Origin: Sphingobacterium alkalisoli
Lineage (GTDB): Bacteria; Bacteroidota; Bacteroidia; Sphingobacteriales; Sphingobacteriaceae
Length of the DNA: 64,000 bases
Assembly (NCBI RefSeq): GCF_005049105.1
Contig: NZ_SUKA01000003.1
Coordinates: 372,001-436,000, forward strand
Direction: 5' to 3'
Under the pieces are notes generated by a model that was not told where the DNA came from, ran no database searches, and was given only the letters and a program-made list of their open reading frames with translations. This document shows, in pieces, positions 35,871-45,111 of the stretch; position 1 is the stretch's first letter, and the number at the start of each line of letters is the position of its first letter. The position numbers and the translations under genes are program-made.

Positions 35871-38800
35871 ATGAACAGTCTAATAAAAATAAAAAGCTAT
35901 AGCTTACTGCTGTTTTTCATGGTCTTGTCCATTGGCAGCAGGGGGCAGATTGTGCTAAACACAGCACCACAAACAGCGAATTGTAATATAGGCACTTTTG
36001 GCGCCATGACAATCAGTGTGCCGACCGAAGCGCTTACAGGAGATAACATCCCATTAAACATAACATTACCTGGTACGATGCCCGCAAGCTGCGTAAAGAT
36101 GGTAACGGTCACTACATCGAGTAATCTTCAATATCAGGTATCAGGGGCTGTACCATTTACGACGACGGCACCGCAGACCTATCAAAATACAACTCCACTA
36201 GCGGGAAACGATGGTCAAAATTTCAATCTCTTCTTTAAGTTTCCGGGCTATGTGACTTGTGATGGTACAGAAGGAACCTTTACAGTTACTGTCACGGTAG
36301 ACTGCGGTGGCCAAGAGTACACTTGCACTAGTACGGTTAACGTAAAAGCCCGAGCAGCAAACTACTGGTCAGTGCAGAAAATATTTGTTAGCGGAAACCT
36401 GGTATGTGGGAATTCCCATTGGCGCATTTTTCTACAGCACAATAATCCGAATGGTTCGGGATTAGGTACTTATGCGCTTCAAGGTACATTGACCGAAAAC
36501 GCACCAACACCTGTGATTTCCGGCGCATTCTTCAACGTTGCGACGATCAATCCTTCTAGCAACGGTTCGTACGGAATTTATAGTGTGTATTTGAATAATT
36601 GTATACCTGAAGGATCTACTATTACGAATAATGTAGACTATGATTTTCAATTGGGAAATGGCTCCTGCGGCACGATGAATGGCACGGCGACGGCAACATC
36701 ACCAGCGATGAGTAGTCCAAATGCAAGTATTTCTTTTACCAAGCAGGTCTATAATGCTGCCAATACCAATTTAACACCAGGTTGTCAAGGACGCTTTCTG
36801 ATCACTTTAACGAATAATGGAAATGTGCCGTGGACAACTATTGACGTTACCGACAATTTGAATATAGCCGGTATTACCTTGGTAGGAACACCTTCGGGTC
36901 CTGCAGGCTGGACTGTTAGCAATGCAGGAGGTATTTATACGTTCAGTAGTGGCAGCACCCAATTGAATCCAGGTCAGACGGTTTATATATGGATTCCCTT
37001 TAGTATCGATATGGGAGCTGTCGTTGGTAGTACGATCGCCAATTCTGCTCAGGTGAGCTATCAAGCTGTTGGAACAGATCCCGGAGGGCCGGGAGGAGGT
37101 TCTCCATCAACATCCTGTCCAGGCATCGACTGCCCTCAATTGGATACGTCAATACAGAATCAAACGGCGACTACCCAATTTGTCGTAGAAGAACCGCGTC
37201 CTATCCCAGCAATTAAAAAATGTATCCTTGATCCACCAAACAATTTGGTTCCACCATTATATCAGATTGGGAATACAATCCGATTTGCCGTAACGATATG
37301 GAACTCTGGCTCTGGGAATCTAAATACAGTGGTTTCGGATGCATTGTCTGCCATGGGTCAGAATCTGCAGATCGTACCTTCGTCTATACAATACGAATAC
37401 TATACGGATGGGAACTTAGGATACAGCTCAAACTGTAACGTTGCTACCGGTCAATTGCAGCCTAGCCTGCCTTTCCCGGTCGTTGCAAATACCTCAGACT
37501 TACAAAATCCTACGTTTACCATAACAAATATGCCGGGTATCTGCCAAATTGGTATGGGGAATTTCCTACGTATTATATTCGATGCGACCATTCTACCCCA
37601 GTTACATGGTTCGAAAACCAATCGTGCGAGCTTGACGTACGATGGTTCTTCTCTATCTTCTGCCGTAAACTATACCGTAGATCAAGCCGGTGTATTGAGT
37701 GTAAAGAAAACGGCCGATCAAGATATCGTCGAAAACGGACAGACGTTCAACTATTTGATAGAGGTGACCAATAACGGTAGTGTGCCTCTACATACTGTCG
37801 GTATTTCGGACGCATTACCTTCCTGTGTGGAACGTGCAGGTGCTGTTACGGTAACGAATATGGCAGGAGCACTGTTACCGAGCAATAGTAGCGGAAATAT
37901 ACAGGTTGATGTATTGCCGTCGGTCGCATTGGCTCCCGGAGAGACCTTTACGATAACCATACCGGTGCGTAAGACGCAGGGCGCAAATTGTTGTAACGTG
38001 GGGGTGACTGCAACAGCACTAATGAGTACGAGTGGGGTGCCGCTAAGTGCCAACTACGGTAGCGAAGCCGAGCCTGCAGCCTGTGTGACGAGTTTGGAGT
38101 GCTGTGATGTTCCGGGATTTTCGGCACAATTGGTAAAGCGAAATGGGACATATTATATTCAGGTGTCAGGTGGTTCTGTACCTATACAAGAGTTGGATAT
38201 TACGATGCTTGACTTCCACGCTACCTACAGCCAGGAAGATTGTAAACCAACGGATATGGGTATTTTCGGCATGTTATCGTCCAATACTGCACAGTTAGAT
38301 GGATTGACCTTGTTGAACAATGGGCCTGCGGGTAGTCTAACTTGGGGGTTAGGATCTCCTACCCTAGTGAATGGACAGATCGAACTGGAGATTAGTGAAC
38401 CAAATGTCCTGGATATCTCGTGTTGTGAGGTGGAGTTTACCTTCTGTCTTAAAGTGAGGGTCAAAGATGTGAATTGTAATGTCTGTGAAAAGACTATCTG
38501 CTTCACGGGAGAACCGGTAGAAGAGCCTTGTACGCTAGCAATTACGCACCTAAGCGAAGACAGAACCTTTTGTCCCGGAGAAAGCATACAATTGACCTGG
38601 TCAGGATCGACGCCGTCAGGCCTGGTGGATATCTATTTGGTTGACGGGCAAACGAATGCTACCTACCAGTTGCTGGCATCGGGTATCAGCGGTACAAATA
38701 CTTTTAACTACAGTATACCAGCAAATTTTCCGTGTAGCAGTGATCGTACCTGGTATTTATTGATTAGAGATCCGCGTAGCGAATGTACGGTAGAATCTCG

Positions 38801-39263
38801 GAGATTTCAGATCCGGTGTTGTGCTACAGCCTGCGATTGTGGACATTGGAAGAACCACGATGTGCGTATAGGTCGACTTTTATCCAACACACCAAATCAT
38901 CAATTTGAAGCAAATCTTGAACTGGCAAAGAAGGCGAAGATCGTCAATGCGGGGCAGGTTGTCCAATGTGGACGGTCGATCAAGTTAAAGAAAGGTAATT
39001 ATAGTATTACGTCACCTGATTTTGTTTGTCAGCCAGAAAGTTGCATGGCAAGTTATCAGTGGGAAATACATGGACCGAATGGTGTAATCGCAAATGGTAT
39101 TGGCAAAACCTTTCAACATCAATTCGTAACTACAGGAACCTATAAAGTCATTTTTACGCCTATCTGTGGAGGCAACAAATGTGAACCATGTACCATAGAG
39201 ATAGTTATTTCTCACTCTATTGGGACAACATTTCCTTATGAGGAGATTCTCCTGCCAAATTAA
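35871..39263 (+). CDS. Giant secreted DUF11-repeat protein with the shared Cys module
   Basis: 1130 residues from the ATG at 35871, which gives a clean signal peptide (MNSLIKIKSYSLLLFFMVLS, cleavage near RGQ); an earlier in-frame start overlaps the preceding gene. Asn/Thr/Gly-rich beta-sandwich repeats of the DUF11/CARDB kind lie at about 286-400, 446-600 and 607-720 (e.g. SVKKTADQDIVENGQTFNYL, then EVTNNGSVPLHTV). A cysteine module at about 743-881 matches the preceding protein, followed by a GPI-like Ser/Thr Ig domain, a CDCGHWKNH segment and a PKD-like end. No sortase, T9SS C-terminal or GPI-type signal is obvious. It is probably a surface adhesin or sheath component (inference). Confidence 0.7.
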   Translation: MNSLIKIKSYSLLLFFMVLSIGSRGQIVLNTAPQTANCNIGTFGAMTISVPTEALTGDNIPLNITLPGTMPASCVKMVTVTTSSNLQYQVSGAVPFTTTAPQTYQNTTPLAGNDGQNFNLFFKFPGYVTCDGTEGTFTVTVTVDCGGQEYTCTSTVNVKARAANYWSVQKIFVSGNLVCGNSHWRIFLQHNNPNGSGLGTYALQGTLTENAPTPVISGAFFNVATINPSSNGSYGIYSVYLNNCIPEGSTITNNVDYDFQLGNGSCGTMNGTATATSPAMSSPNASISFTKQVYNAANTNLTPGCQGRFLITLTNNGNVPWTTIDVTDNLNIAGITLVGTPSGPAGWTVSNAGGIYTFSSGSTQLNPGQTVYIWIPFSIDMGAVVGSTIANSAQVSYQAVGTDPGGPGGGSPSTSCPGIDCPQLDTSIQNQTATTQFVVEEPRPIPAIKKCILDPPNNLVPPLYQIGNTIRFAVTIWNSGSGNLNTVVSDALSAMGQNLQIVPSSIQYEYYTDGNLGYSSNCNVATGQLQPSLPFPVVANTSDLQNPTFTITNMPGICQIGMGNFLRIIFDATILPQLHGSKTNRASLTYDGSSLSSAVNYTVDQAGVLSVKKTADQDIVENGQTFNYLIEVTNNGSVPLHTVGISDALPSCVERAGAVTVTNMAGALLPSNSSGNIQVDVLPSVALAPGETFTITIPVRKTQGANCCNVGVTATALMSTSGVPLSANYGSEAEPAACVTSLECCDVPGFSAQLVKRNGTYYIQVSGGSVPIQELDITMLDFHATYSQEDCKPTDMGIFGMLSSNTAQLDGLTLLNNGPAGSLTWGLGSPTLVNGQIELEISEPNVLDISCCEVEFTFCLKVRVKDVNCNVCEKTICFTGEPVEEPCTLAITHLSEDRTFCPGESIQLTWSGSTPSGLVDIYLVDGQTNATYQLLASGISGTNTFNYSIPANFPCSSDRTWYLLIRDPRSECTVESRRFQIRCCATACDCGHWKNHDVRIGRLLSNTPNHQFEANLELAKKAKIVNAGQVVQCGRSIKLKKGNYSITSPDFVCQPESCMASYQWEIHGPNGVIANGIGKTFQHQFVTTGTYKVIFTPICGGNKCEPCTIEIVISHSIGTTFPYEEILLPN

Positions 39264-39295
39264 GTTGACAAGCGATTAAATAGTTTATTTTTTAC

Positions 39296-39326
39296 AGACG
39301 GCTCCCGAAAGGCAGCCGTCTTTTTT
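39296..39326 (+). terminator. Rho-independent terminator of the secreted-protein pair
   Basis: AGACGGCT (39296-39303) pairs with AGCCGTCT (39314-39321) around a 10-base loop, followed by T to 39326. It lies 32 bases after the stop codon. Confidence 0.88.
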
Positions 39327-39396
39327 ATATTTTCAATTAGTAAAACTTTGAACTCATCACATGCTATCTGTAGATTCCGGCTCATCACTAATGCCT

Positions 39397-41652
39397 TTAC
39401 AGTCCAAAATTCTTGGGCTCCTCAGGTTGCGGGAGTAATTCGCCTAAGTATTCGGCTTGCAAAGCGAGTGGTACCACCTGCTTGGATTCACCTCGCATGA
39501 TTGGCCACCACTTCGTGTATAATCTTTTAGCTATCTCGATACTATCGCCTACTGGTATAGATGCATAGGTTGCATGTTCCTCAGTCCATGACTTTTCCCA
39601 CGAAGACAAGGCGTCGAAGAAAGGATGCGCATTGTTTGCCGGCCGGCCGTAAGATTTTCGTAGTTTTCGCTCGTGATACCGTTTGTTGGGATTCTCAGGT
39701 TGCTCAAGGAGGTAATCAATGAACATTTTCCACCGAGGCAAGTAGAATCCCTTGATTAAACCAGACCATTGTCTGTTCGAATAGTCAAAAAACAATGCAT
39801 TCGGTGTTACCGGCCCCCATACCGTTATTAATGTCCTCGCTGCCTGTTCATAGCGGTTCTCTTCTTCTTCATGATTACCCCATTTTCGCGCATCTGTAAG
39901 CCACTTGCCCAACAAAAACTCTTCGCGCGTTGCCAAAAGGTCATCTAGATCTTCCATTAGGTCGATAAACTGCTCGCCGGCTTTTTGAAGTGCGTCGCGA
40001 TCTTTACTTTTATAGGCGATACTTATTTCTTGATGTAATAGTAAAGATAAATCTGCAAGACACTGCCTTGCAATATCTACCACATCATACTGAAATGTAT
40101 GTTTCGCACCTAGTTCATCTGCAGCTTTCAGCATTTCGTCCCATGCCGACCACAGATCTATTAATTTATAATCCCTTACCATATCACCATTCATCGATAC
40201 GCTAGGCGTATACAAGGCAGGACGAGCACATATAGGCGATTCCATGGAGATAATCTTTACCTTTTTTTGTTGGTATACTGTCGATAGCATTATTTCCCAA
40301 GCACGTGCGGCCGCGGTTGGGAGACTTCCGTAGCGGGCGGTAGCATATTGCTTCGTCCAGCTAGATACGTCCTGAACTTCCTGGTGCCATGCTATTTCCG
40401 TGGCCGCTTGATAAATGATTGGATTATGCTCGATTGCTTCGGGAAAAATCCCTAATCCTTGCACATTCTGGGCTGCCGGTAAACGCTTCAAACGCAGCGC
40501 ATGGCTCAGAAAATGAGCTAGATTGCCGCCAAGATAACTCCGTCCGCCGAAATTGTGCATCATACCGACCACCCAAGGCCTGCCCCAATAGCTTTCATGT
40601 TTTTTCCAATTTGTTCCAGTGAGGGCCATCATGAGTGTACGATTCTTTGGAACGGCTCGCAACAAACCCTGCCTAAGCGACCAGGTCTGAATCACTAATA
40701 CAGCATCAGGATCAATATTGTTAATGGCCGAAAAGATGGCATTTCCCGCATGTTCAAGATAATCTGCTGTCTTAATCGGCGGCTGACTTTCATGGAATGG
40801 ATCGACGGAATAATAGTGATCTGTACCGAAAAGTTTATATTGTTCTTCTACAAATATTTCAGCTATTTGCACAAACAACGGATCCAATGGATCGATCTGT
40901 GCTGTTTCGAAAGTCGATATCCAATCCGTTTTATAGATTTTAGCTTCGGGATAAAATTTTGTAAGCGCAGTAGGTACGTATCCGCTGAAGCCCTTAAGGA
41001 TGGTCTTCATTCCCAGTTCACGCTCTCTGCCAATTATTTTCTGTCCTAACTCCAGATGCCGATCTATCCAATCTTGAGACAGTGGCCCCATCCATCCTTC
41101 GAGGTTATCCATCCACTGCCACGCAAAGTAGGCTGGTCCAACCAGGAAATTTCTAATCGAATTATCATCCATTCCCAAACGGCGTAGCGTATTTTGCCAG
41201 ACTGCTTCGAGCCCGGTAATCGCTAATGGCATGTTAATACCATGCAAGGCCATCCAATCGATCTCCCGCTCCCATCGTTCCCAATCCCACCAAGGCATGG
41301 AATAACTAAATGTACAGTAATTTAGGTACGAACGGATGTTGAATTCAGTACTACGTACAATTGGATCGAAATTAGTTGGCAAGAGATCCGGTAATTCCAA
41401 CTGGTCGCTATTCCATGAGATATGACAATTACACAGATACTTTAAATACCAATGTAATGCGGATGCTACCGAAACTGGATTGTTGCCCTTAAGAACAACC
41501 TTTCCATCCTTTGGTATGATCTCAAAAAAATCTTCTCCTTCTTCATCGGAATTTGGAATGAGGACTTCAAAATATTCTGCTTTGTTGGGTAATAGTCTTT
41601 TAATTAATGCTTCGGCTGCGCTTGTATAGTTTTCGTTTTTTATCATATCCAT
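39397..41652 (-). CDS. GH89 alpha-N-acetylglucosaminidase (NAGLU-like)
   Basis: 751 residues from the ATG at 41652; the frame continues up to a TTG at 41676. The NAGLU architecture is complete: an N-terminal domain (to about 75), a catalytic barrel (STEFNIRSYLNYCTFSYSMPWWDW, MALHGINMPLAITGLEAVW, ILKGFSGYVPTAL, YYSVDPFHESQPP) and a helical C-terminal domain. GH89 removes terminal alpha-GlcNAc from heparan sulfate or gastric-type mucin glycans. Unusually, neither start yields a signal peptide: the N-terminus MDMIKNENYTSAAEALIK is hydrophilic, so the enzyme looks cytoplasmic and would act on imported oligosaccharides. It stands alone, convergent with the secreted-protein operon. Confidence 0.92.
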   Translation of the reverse strand: MDMIKNENYTSAAEALIKRLLPNKAEYFEVLIPNSDEEGEDFFEIIPKDGKVVLKGNNPVSVASALHWYLKYLCNCHISWNSDQLELPDLLPTNFDPIVRSTEFNIRSYLNYCTFSYSMPWWDWERWEREIDWMALHGINMPLAITGLEAVWQNTLRRLGMDDNSIRNFLVGPAYFAWQWMDNLEGWMGPLSQDWIDRHLELGQKIIGRERELGMKTILKGFSGYVPTALTKFYPEAKIYKTDWISTFETAQIDPLDPLFVQIAEIFVEEQYKLFGTDHYYSVDPFHESQPPIKTADYLEHAGNAIFSAINNIDPDAVLVIQTWSLRQGLLRAVPKNRTLMMALTGTNWKKHESYWGRPWVVGMMHNFGGRSYLGGNLAHFLSHALRLKRLPAAQNVQGLGIFPEAIEHNPIIYQAATEIAWHQEVQDVSSWTKQYATARYGSLPTAAARAWEIMLSTVYQQKKVKIISMESPICARPALYTPSVSMNGDMVRDYKLIDLWSAWDEMLKAADELGAKHTFQYDVVDIARQCLADLSLLLHQEISIAYKSKDRDALQKAGEQFIDLMEDLDDLLATREEFLLGKWLTDARKWGNHEEEENRYEQAARTLITVWGPVTPNALFFDYSNRQWSGLIKGFYLPRWKMFIDYLLEQPENPNKRYHERKLRKSYGRPANNAHPFFDALSSWEKSWTEEHATYASIPVGDSIEIAKRLYTKWWPIMRGESKQVVPLALQAEYLGELLPQPEEPKNFGL

Positions 41653-42031
41653 TAATTTACTAACAAAAGCGTACAATCTATGTTTTAATTTTAAAAAAAT
41701 AGATTAATCTAAGTTATTTATTAATCATGTACGCAAGCATTCGAACTTTCAACAAACAAACCCCACCCTGTTAAAAATTCCACCAAACACACCATATAAA
41801 GATAAAATTTAAGCTAAATAAACTATAAACAATAAATAATTACACATTAAATCTGAATTATCTAAAAAACAACAAAAAATACTACTTATATCATATAAAA
41901 AATATAAAATATCGGAAATATTATACATAAAAATTGATAAACATCATTTTATTGTTGTATTTTTGAAAACATATAGACAATATAACTACACACTTGTGAA
42001 ATAGACAGCAAATAATACTCAACTAATCGAC
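41653..42031. other. Very AT-rich intergenic region before moaA
   Basis: 379 bases with hardly any G or C between about 41800 and 41990. No gene, riboswitch-like conserved core or Moco-type aptamer was recognised. It separates the divergent GH89 and moaA genes and holds the moaA promoter candidate. Confidence 0.6.
41933..41965 (+). promoter_or_regulatory. Candidate promoter of the molybdopterin cluster
   Basis: ATTG (41933-41936), 21 bases, TATTTTTG (41958-41965), a perfect -7 element, 66 bases before moaA. The spacer is one or two bases longer than usual. Confidence 0.45.
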
Positions 42032-43012
42032 ATGTTAATAGATCAATTTGGTAGAACACATAATTATCTTCGGATTTCATTAACAGACAATTGTAATCTC
42101 CGTTGTTTTTATTGCATGCCCGAAGAGAAATATGATTTTACTCCTCCTTCAAGGCTTATGCAAGTAGAGGAGATTGATCGGTTAGCTCATATATTTGTTC
42201 AGCAAGGTGTAAATAAAATCAGGATTACCGGGGGTGAACCTTTTGTACGTAAAGATGCGGCCCAAATTATTTTCAACCTAGGTAAATTACCAGTGCAATT
42301 AACCTGCACCACCAATGGAATACGAGTTGATGACTTACTTCCCGAGATCCTTCAAGCTAATTTCCACAGTATCAACATAAGCCTTGACACGCTACAACCT
42401 GATAAATTTCTAAAAATAACCCGCCGGGATTTATTTCATAGGGTCAGCAAGAACATTGATCTGCTATTGGCTAATAATATTACAGCCAAGATCAATGTGG
42501 TATTAATGAAAGGAATTAATGATGATGAAATTTGCGATTTTATAGAATTTACAAAAGCATATCCTGTAGAAGTTCGTTTTATTGAGTTTATGCCTTTTTG
42601 CGGGAATAAATGGAGTAGCAATCAGGTAATGACCCAAAAGGAGATATTAGATACCATCGGTGAAAAATATGCTTTCACATCCAAACAGATCGGAATTCAC
42701 GATACGGCAAAAGGATATACTATTACAGGCCATAAGGGTAGTTTTGCCATTATCTCTACAATGAGTGAACCCTTCTGTGGTGGCTGTAACCGAATGAGGC
42801 TTACCGCTGATGGAAAATTGAAAAATTGTTTGTTTTCAAAACAGGAGACGGATCTTCTTACCCCATTAAGACAGGGAAAAGAAATTTTGTCTATTATTCA
42901 ACCAGCTATTTGGTCTAAGGAAAAAAAACAGGGTGGTCAACTAAATGGGACATTTGAAAATATAGATGCAGAAGTTATTCAAAACCGAAGTATGATAACA
43001 ATAGGCGGATGA
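42032..43012 (+). CDS. moaA: GTP 3',8-cyclase MoaA
   Basis: 326 residues. Radical-SAM motif CNLRCFYC with cysteines 21, 25 and 28; SAM-binding ITGGEP at 65-70; the C-terminal second iron-sulfur cluster has Cys249, Cys252 (FCGGC) and Cys266 (KNC); and the C-terminal GG tail needed for catalysis is present (TIGG). It makes 3',8-cyclo-GTP, the first molybdopterin intermediate, in the cytoplasm. First gene of a five-gene cluster. MoaC, which completes this step, is not encoded in the window. Confidence 0.96.
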   Translation: MLIDQFGRTHNYLRISLTDNCNLRCFYCMPEEKYDFTPPSRLMQVEEIDRLAHIFVQQGVNKIRITGGEPFVRKDAAQIIFNLGKLPVQLTCTTNGIRVDDLLPEILQANFHSINISLDTLQPDKFLKITRRDLFHRVSKNIDLLLANNITAKINVVLMKGINDDEICDFIEFTKAYPVEVRFIEFMPFCGNKWSSNQVMTQKEILDTIGEKYAFTSKQIGIHDTAKGYTITGHKGSFAIISTMSEPFCGGCNRMRLTADGKLKNCLFSKQETDLLTPLRQGKEILSIIQPAIWSKEKKQGGQLNGTFENIDAEVIQNRSMITIGG

Positions 43013-43034
43013 TGGAGAGTACAGGTAATATAAT

Positions 43035-43769
43035 ATGGATATAGAACCTTTTTACATCTTATTATTTATTGTGGCAGCATTGTATGCAGCGGTAGGACAC
43101 GGTGGTGCAAGCGGCTATCTTGCATTAATGGCATTATATGGCGCCGCACCGCAGGAAATGAAACCGACAGCACTCGTACTTAATCTCTTTGTATCGCTGA
43201 CCGCATTTATCCAATACTACAGAGATGGTCATTTTAAAATTCGTACGTTTATTCCCATTGCGATTGCTTCCATTCCCTTCGCTTTTGTCGGTGGAATGAT
43301 TAATATGGAAGATGCATTATACAAACGTATTTTGGGTGTTTTACTACTCTTCCCGGTTATTCGTTTTTTCTTTTTTAGGAGTCCAAAAGATGACGAATTA
43401 AAAGACCCGAACCTATACCTGTCTCTGGTATTTGGTGGGTTTATAGGCTTGTTATCTGGGATGATCGGAATAGGCGGTGGTATTTTGTTATCTCCGGTTT
43501 TGATTCTATTGAAATGGACAAACCAAAAGCAAACCGCGGCTATAAGTGCGGCTTTCATTTTCGTCAACTCCGTTTCCGGTTTAGCTGGTATGCTCACACA
43601 AGATATTGCCTTCACAAGCAATATGTGGATGTATATCATTTTCGCATTTATGGGAGGGTTAGCGGGAGCTTATTTTGCATCCAAGAAACTAAACCAAAAT
43701 GGATTAAAATATGTACTAGCAGTCGTGTTGTTGGTTGCTGCTTTTAAATTATTATTTACAACCGCATAG
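43035..43769 (+). CDS. TSUP (TauE/SafE) family membrane transporter
   Basis: 244 residues, almost entirely hydrophobic, with about eight membrane helices and the two TSUP repeat signatures: AAVGHGGASGYLALMAL near the N-terminus and GLLSGMIGIGGGILLSPVLIL near residue 140. TSUP carriers move sulfite, organosulfonates or other small anions across the inner membrane. Its place between moaA and moaD, 22 bases after moaA and running to within 13 bases of moaD, suggests a link to sulfur chemistry or an anion needed by the cofactor pathway or a molybdoenzyme; the substrate is not predictable. Confidence 0.9.
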   Translation: MDIEPFYILLFIVAALYAAVGHGGASGYLALMALYGAAPQEMKPTALVLNLFVSLTAFIQYYRDGHFKIRTFIPIAIASIPFAFVGGMINMEDALYKRILGVLLLFPVIRFFFFRSPKDDELKDPNLYLSLVFGGFIGLLSGMIGIGGGILLSPVLILLKWTNQKQTAAISAAFIFVNSVSGLAGMLTQDIAFTSNMWMYIIFAFMGGLAGAYFASKKLNQNGLKYVLAVVLLVAAFKLLFTTA

Positions 43770-43782
43770 ATATGAAAGAATT

Positions 43783-44010
43783 ATGGGTATAAAAGTTATG
43801 GCTTTTGGTAGGTTAAAGGAAATTTTACTTTCAGATCTGAATATCGATGCTGAAAGCACAGACAAATTAATGGAGAACCTCTATGCGGAATTTCCGATGC
43901 TAAGCCATCTAAAATTGCGTATTGCAGTGAACCAAAAAATTATTTCAGGTAACACAAAACTGGAGAGTAACGATATCGTGGCTTTAATGCCGCCCTATTC
44001 AGGAGGATAA
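43783..44010 (+). CDS. moaD: Molybdopterin synthase sulfur-carrier subunit MoaD
   Basis: 75 residues from the ATG at 43783 (MGIKVMAFGRLKEIL); an earlier in-frame ATG inside the TSUP gene is unlikely. Ubiquitin-like beta-grasp pattern with the obligatory C-terminal Gly-Gly (LMPPYSGG), which is adenylated by MoeB and then carries the thiocarboxylate sulfur to MoaE. moeB starts 3 bases after its stop and moaE follows. Confidence 0.92.
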   Translation: MGIKVMAFGRLKEILLSDLNIDAESTDKLMENLYAEFPMLSHLKLRIAVNQKIISGNTKLESNDIVALMPPYSGG

Positions 44011-44013
44011 GCT

Positions 44014-45111
44014 ATGTTAGATCTAGAGCGATACGACAGACAACTAAAACTGCATGGATTTGGCATGGAAGGCCAACAAAAACTTGCTTCAGCCCGCGTT
44101 CTTATCATAGGAGCTGGAGGGCTTGGGTGTCCGGTACTTCAATATCTAGCTGCTGCTGGCGTGGGAAATATTGGTATTGTAGACGATGACGTGATCGCTC
44201 TCAGCAATCTGCAACGACAAGTGTTATACACGACTAACGATGTAGGTAAATTGAAAGCTGAAGTTGCATCCAGCAGACTTAGATCAATGAATCCGGATAT
44301 CAGCATAAGAGTGATTTCGGAACAGATGAACACCAAAAATATCATCGAACTATTATCAGATTACGAATTAATCGTGGACTGTACCGATAATTTCCCCACA
44401 CGGTATCTGATTGATGATGCTTGTAGGTTGATGGAGAAGACGTTGGTCTTTGGCGCTATTTATCAATACGAGGGTCAGGTTGCAGTCTTCAATATCCCCA
44501 ATGATGAAGGCTTGAAAACGAGCTATAGAAATCTTTTTCCTGAACCACCACGGCCATCAGAAGTTCCAGATTGTAATGATGCCGGCGTATTGGGAGTTTT
44601 GACAAGTATGATCGGAACAATACAAGCAACAGAAGTTATTAAATTGATAACAGGTATCGGAAATTCACTATCCAATAAGCTACTTACTATCAACTTGTTA
44701 AACTATCAAACGATATTGCTTGATATCCCCGCGCAGATAACGTCGAGCATTGCATATCCCACCTCCTTAGCGGACCTTCAACTGACGGATTATAATCTTC
44801 ATTGCGGAATGAAATCTGAAAGAAGTGAAACAATTTGTCCGTCATCCCTTTATGAAATGGCAAACCTTCCAGATACGGTGATCATCGATGTTCGTGAGCC
44901 AGGGGAATACCCCAAGCTCGGATTCCCTCATTTAGCCATACCCTTGTCTAATTTAACAGAAAAGGCGACTCAGATTCAGCAACAAAATATTATTGTAATC
45001 TGCCAGTCCGGTAAGCGGAGTTTCATAGGAATGAAATTGTTGCATGAGCAGTTAGGGAAAGCTTACAAAATCAGCCACCTAGACGGAGGTATCAATAATT
45101 TAAAAGAATGA
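44014..45111 (+). CDS. moeB: MoeB/ThiF-type adenylyltransferase fused to a rhodanese domain
   Basis: 365 residues: an E1-like domain (about 1-245) with GAGGLGCP at 33-40, the DDDVIALSNLQRQVLY loop and DCTDNFPTRYLIDDAC, and a rhodanese domain (about 280-365) with active-site Cys in ICQSGKRS. It activates the MoaD C-terminus and probably delivers sulfur through the rhodanese cysteine. The first zinc CxxC of E. coli MoeB is missing (SYRNLFPEPP replaces CYRCLFPE), and the second pair is not evident either. Its stop overlaps the moaE start by 4 bases (coupled translation). Confidence 0.93.
   Translation: MLDLERYDRQLKLHGFGMEGQQKLASARVLIIGAGGLGCPVLQYLAAAGVGNIGIVDDDVIALSNLQRQVLYTTNDVGKLKAEVASSRLRSMNPDISIRVISEQMNTKNIIELLSDYELIVDCTDNFPTRYLIDDACRLMEKTLVFGAIYQYEGQVAVFNIPNDEGLKTSYRNLFPEPPRPSEVPDCNDAGVLGVLTSMIGTIQATEVIKLITGIGNSLSNKLLTINLLNYQTILLDIPAQITSSIAYPTSLADLQLTDYNLHCGMKSERSETICPSSLYEMANLPDTVIIDVREPGEYPKLGFPHLAIPLSNLTEKATQIQQQNIIVICQSGKRSFIGMKLLHEQLGKAYKISHLDGGINNLKE

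Noticed and set aside
41800..42031. Molybdenum-cofactor riboswitch before moaA
   Set aside because: The leader is nearly all A and T and shows none of the GC-rich helices such an aptamer needs.
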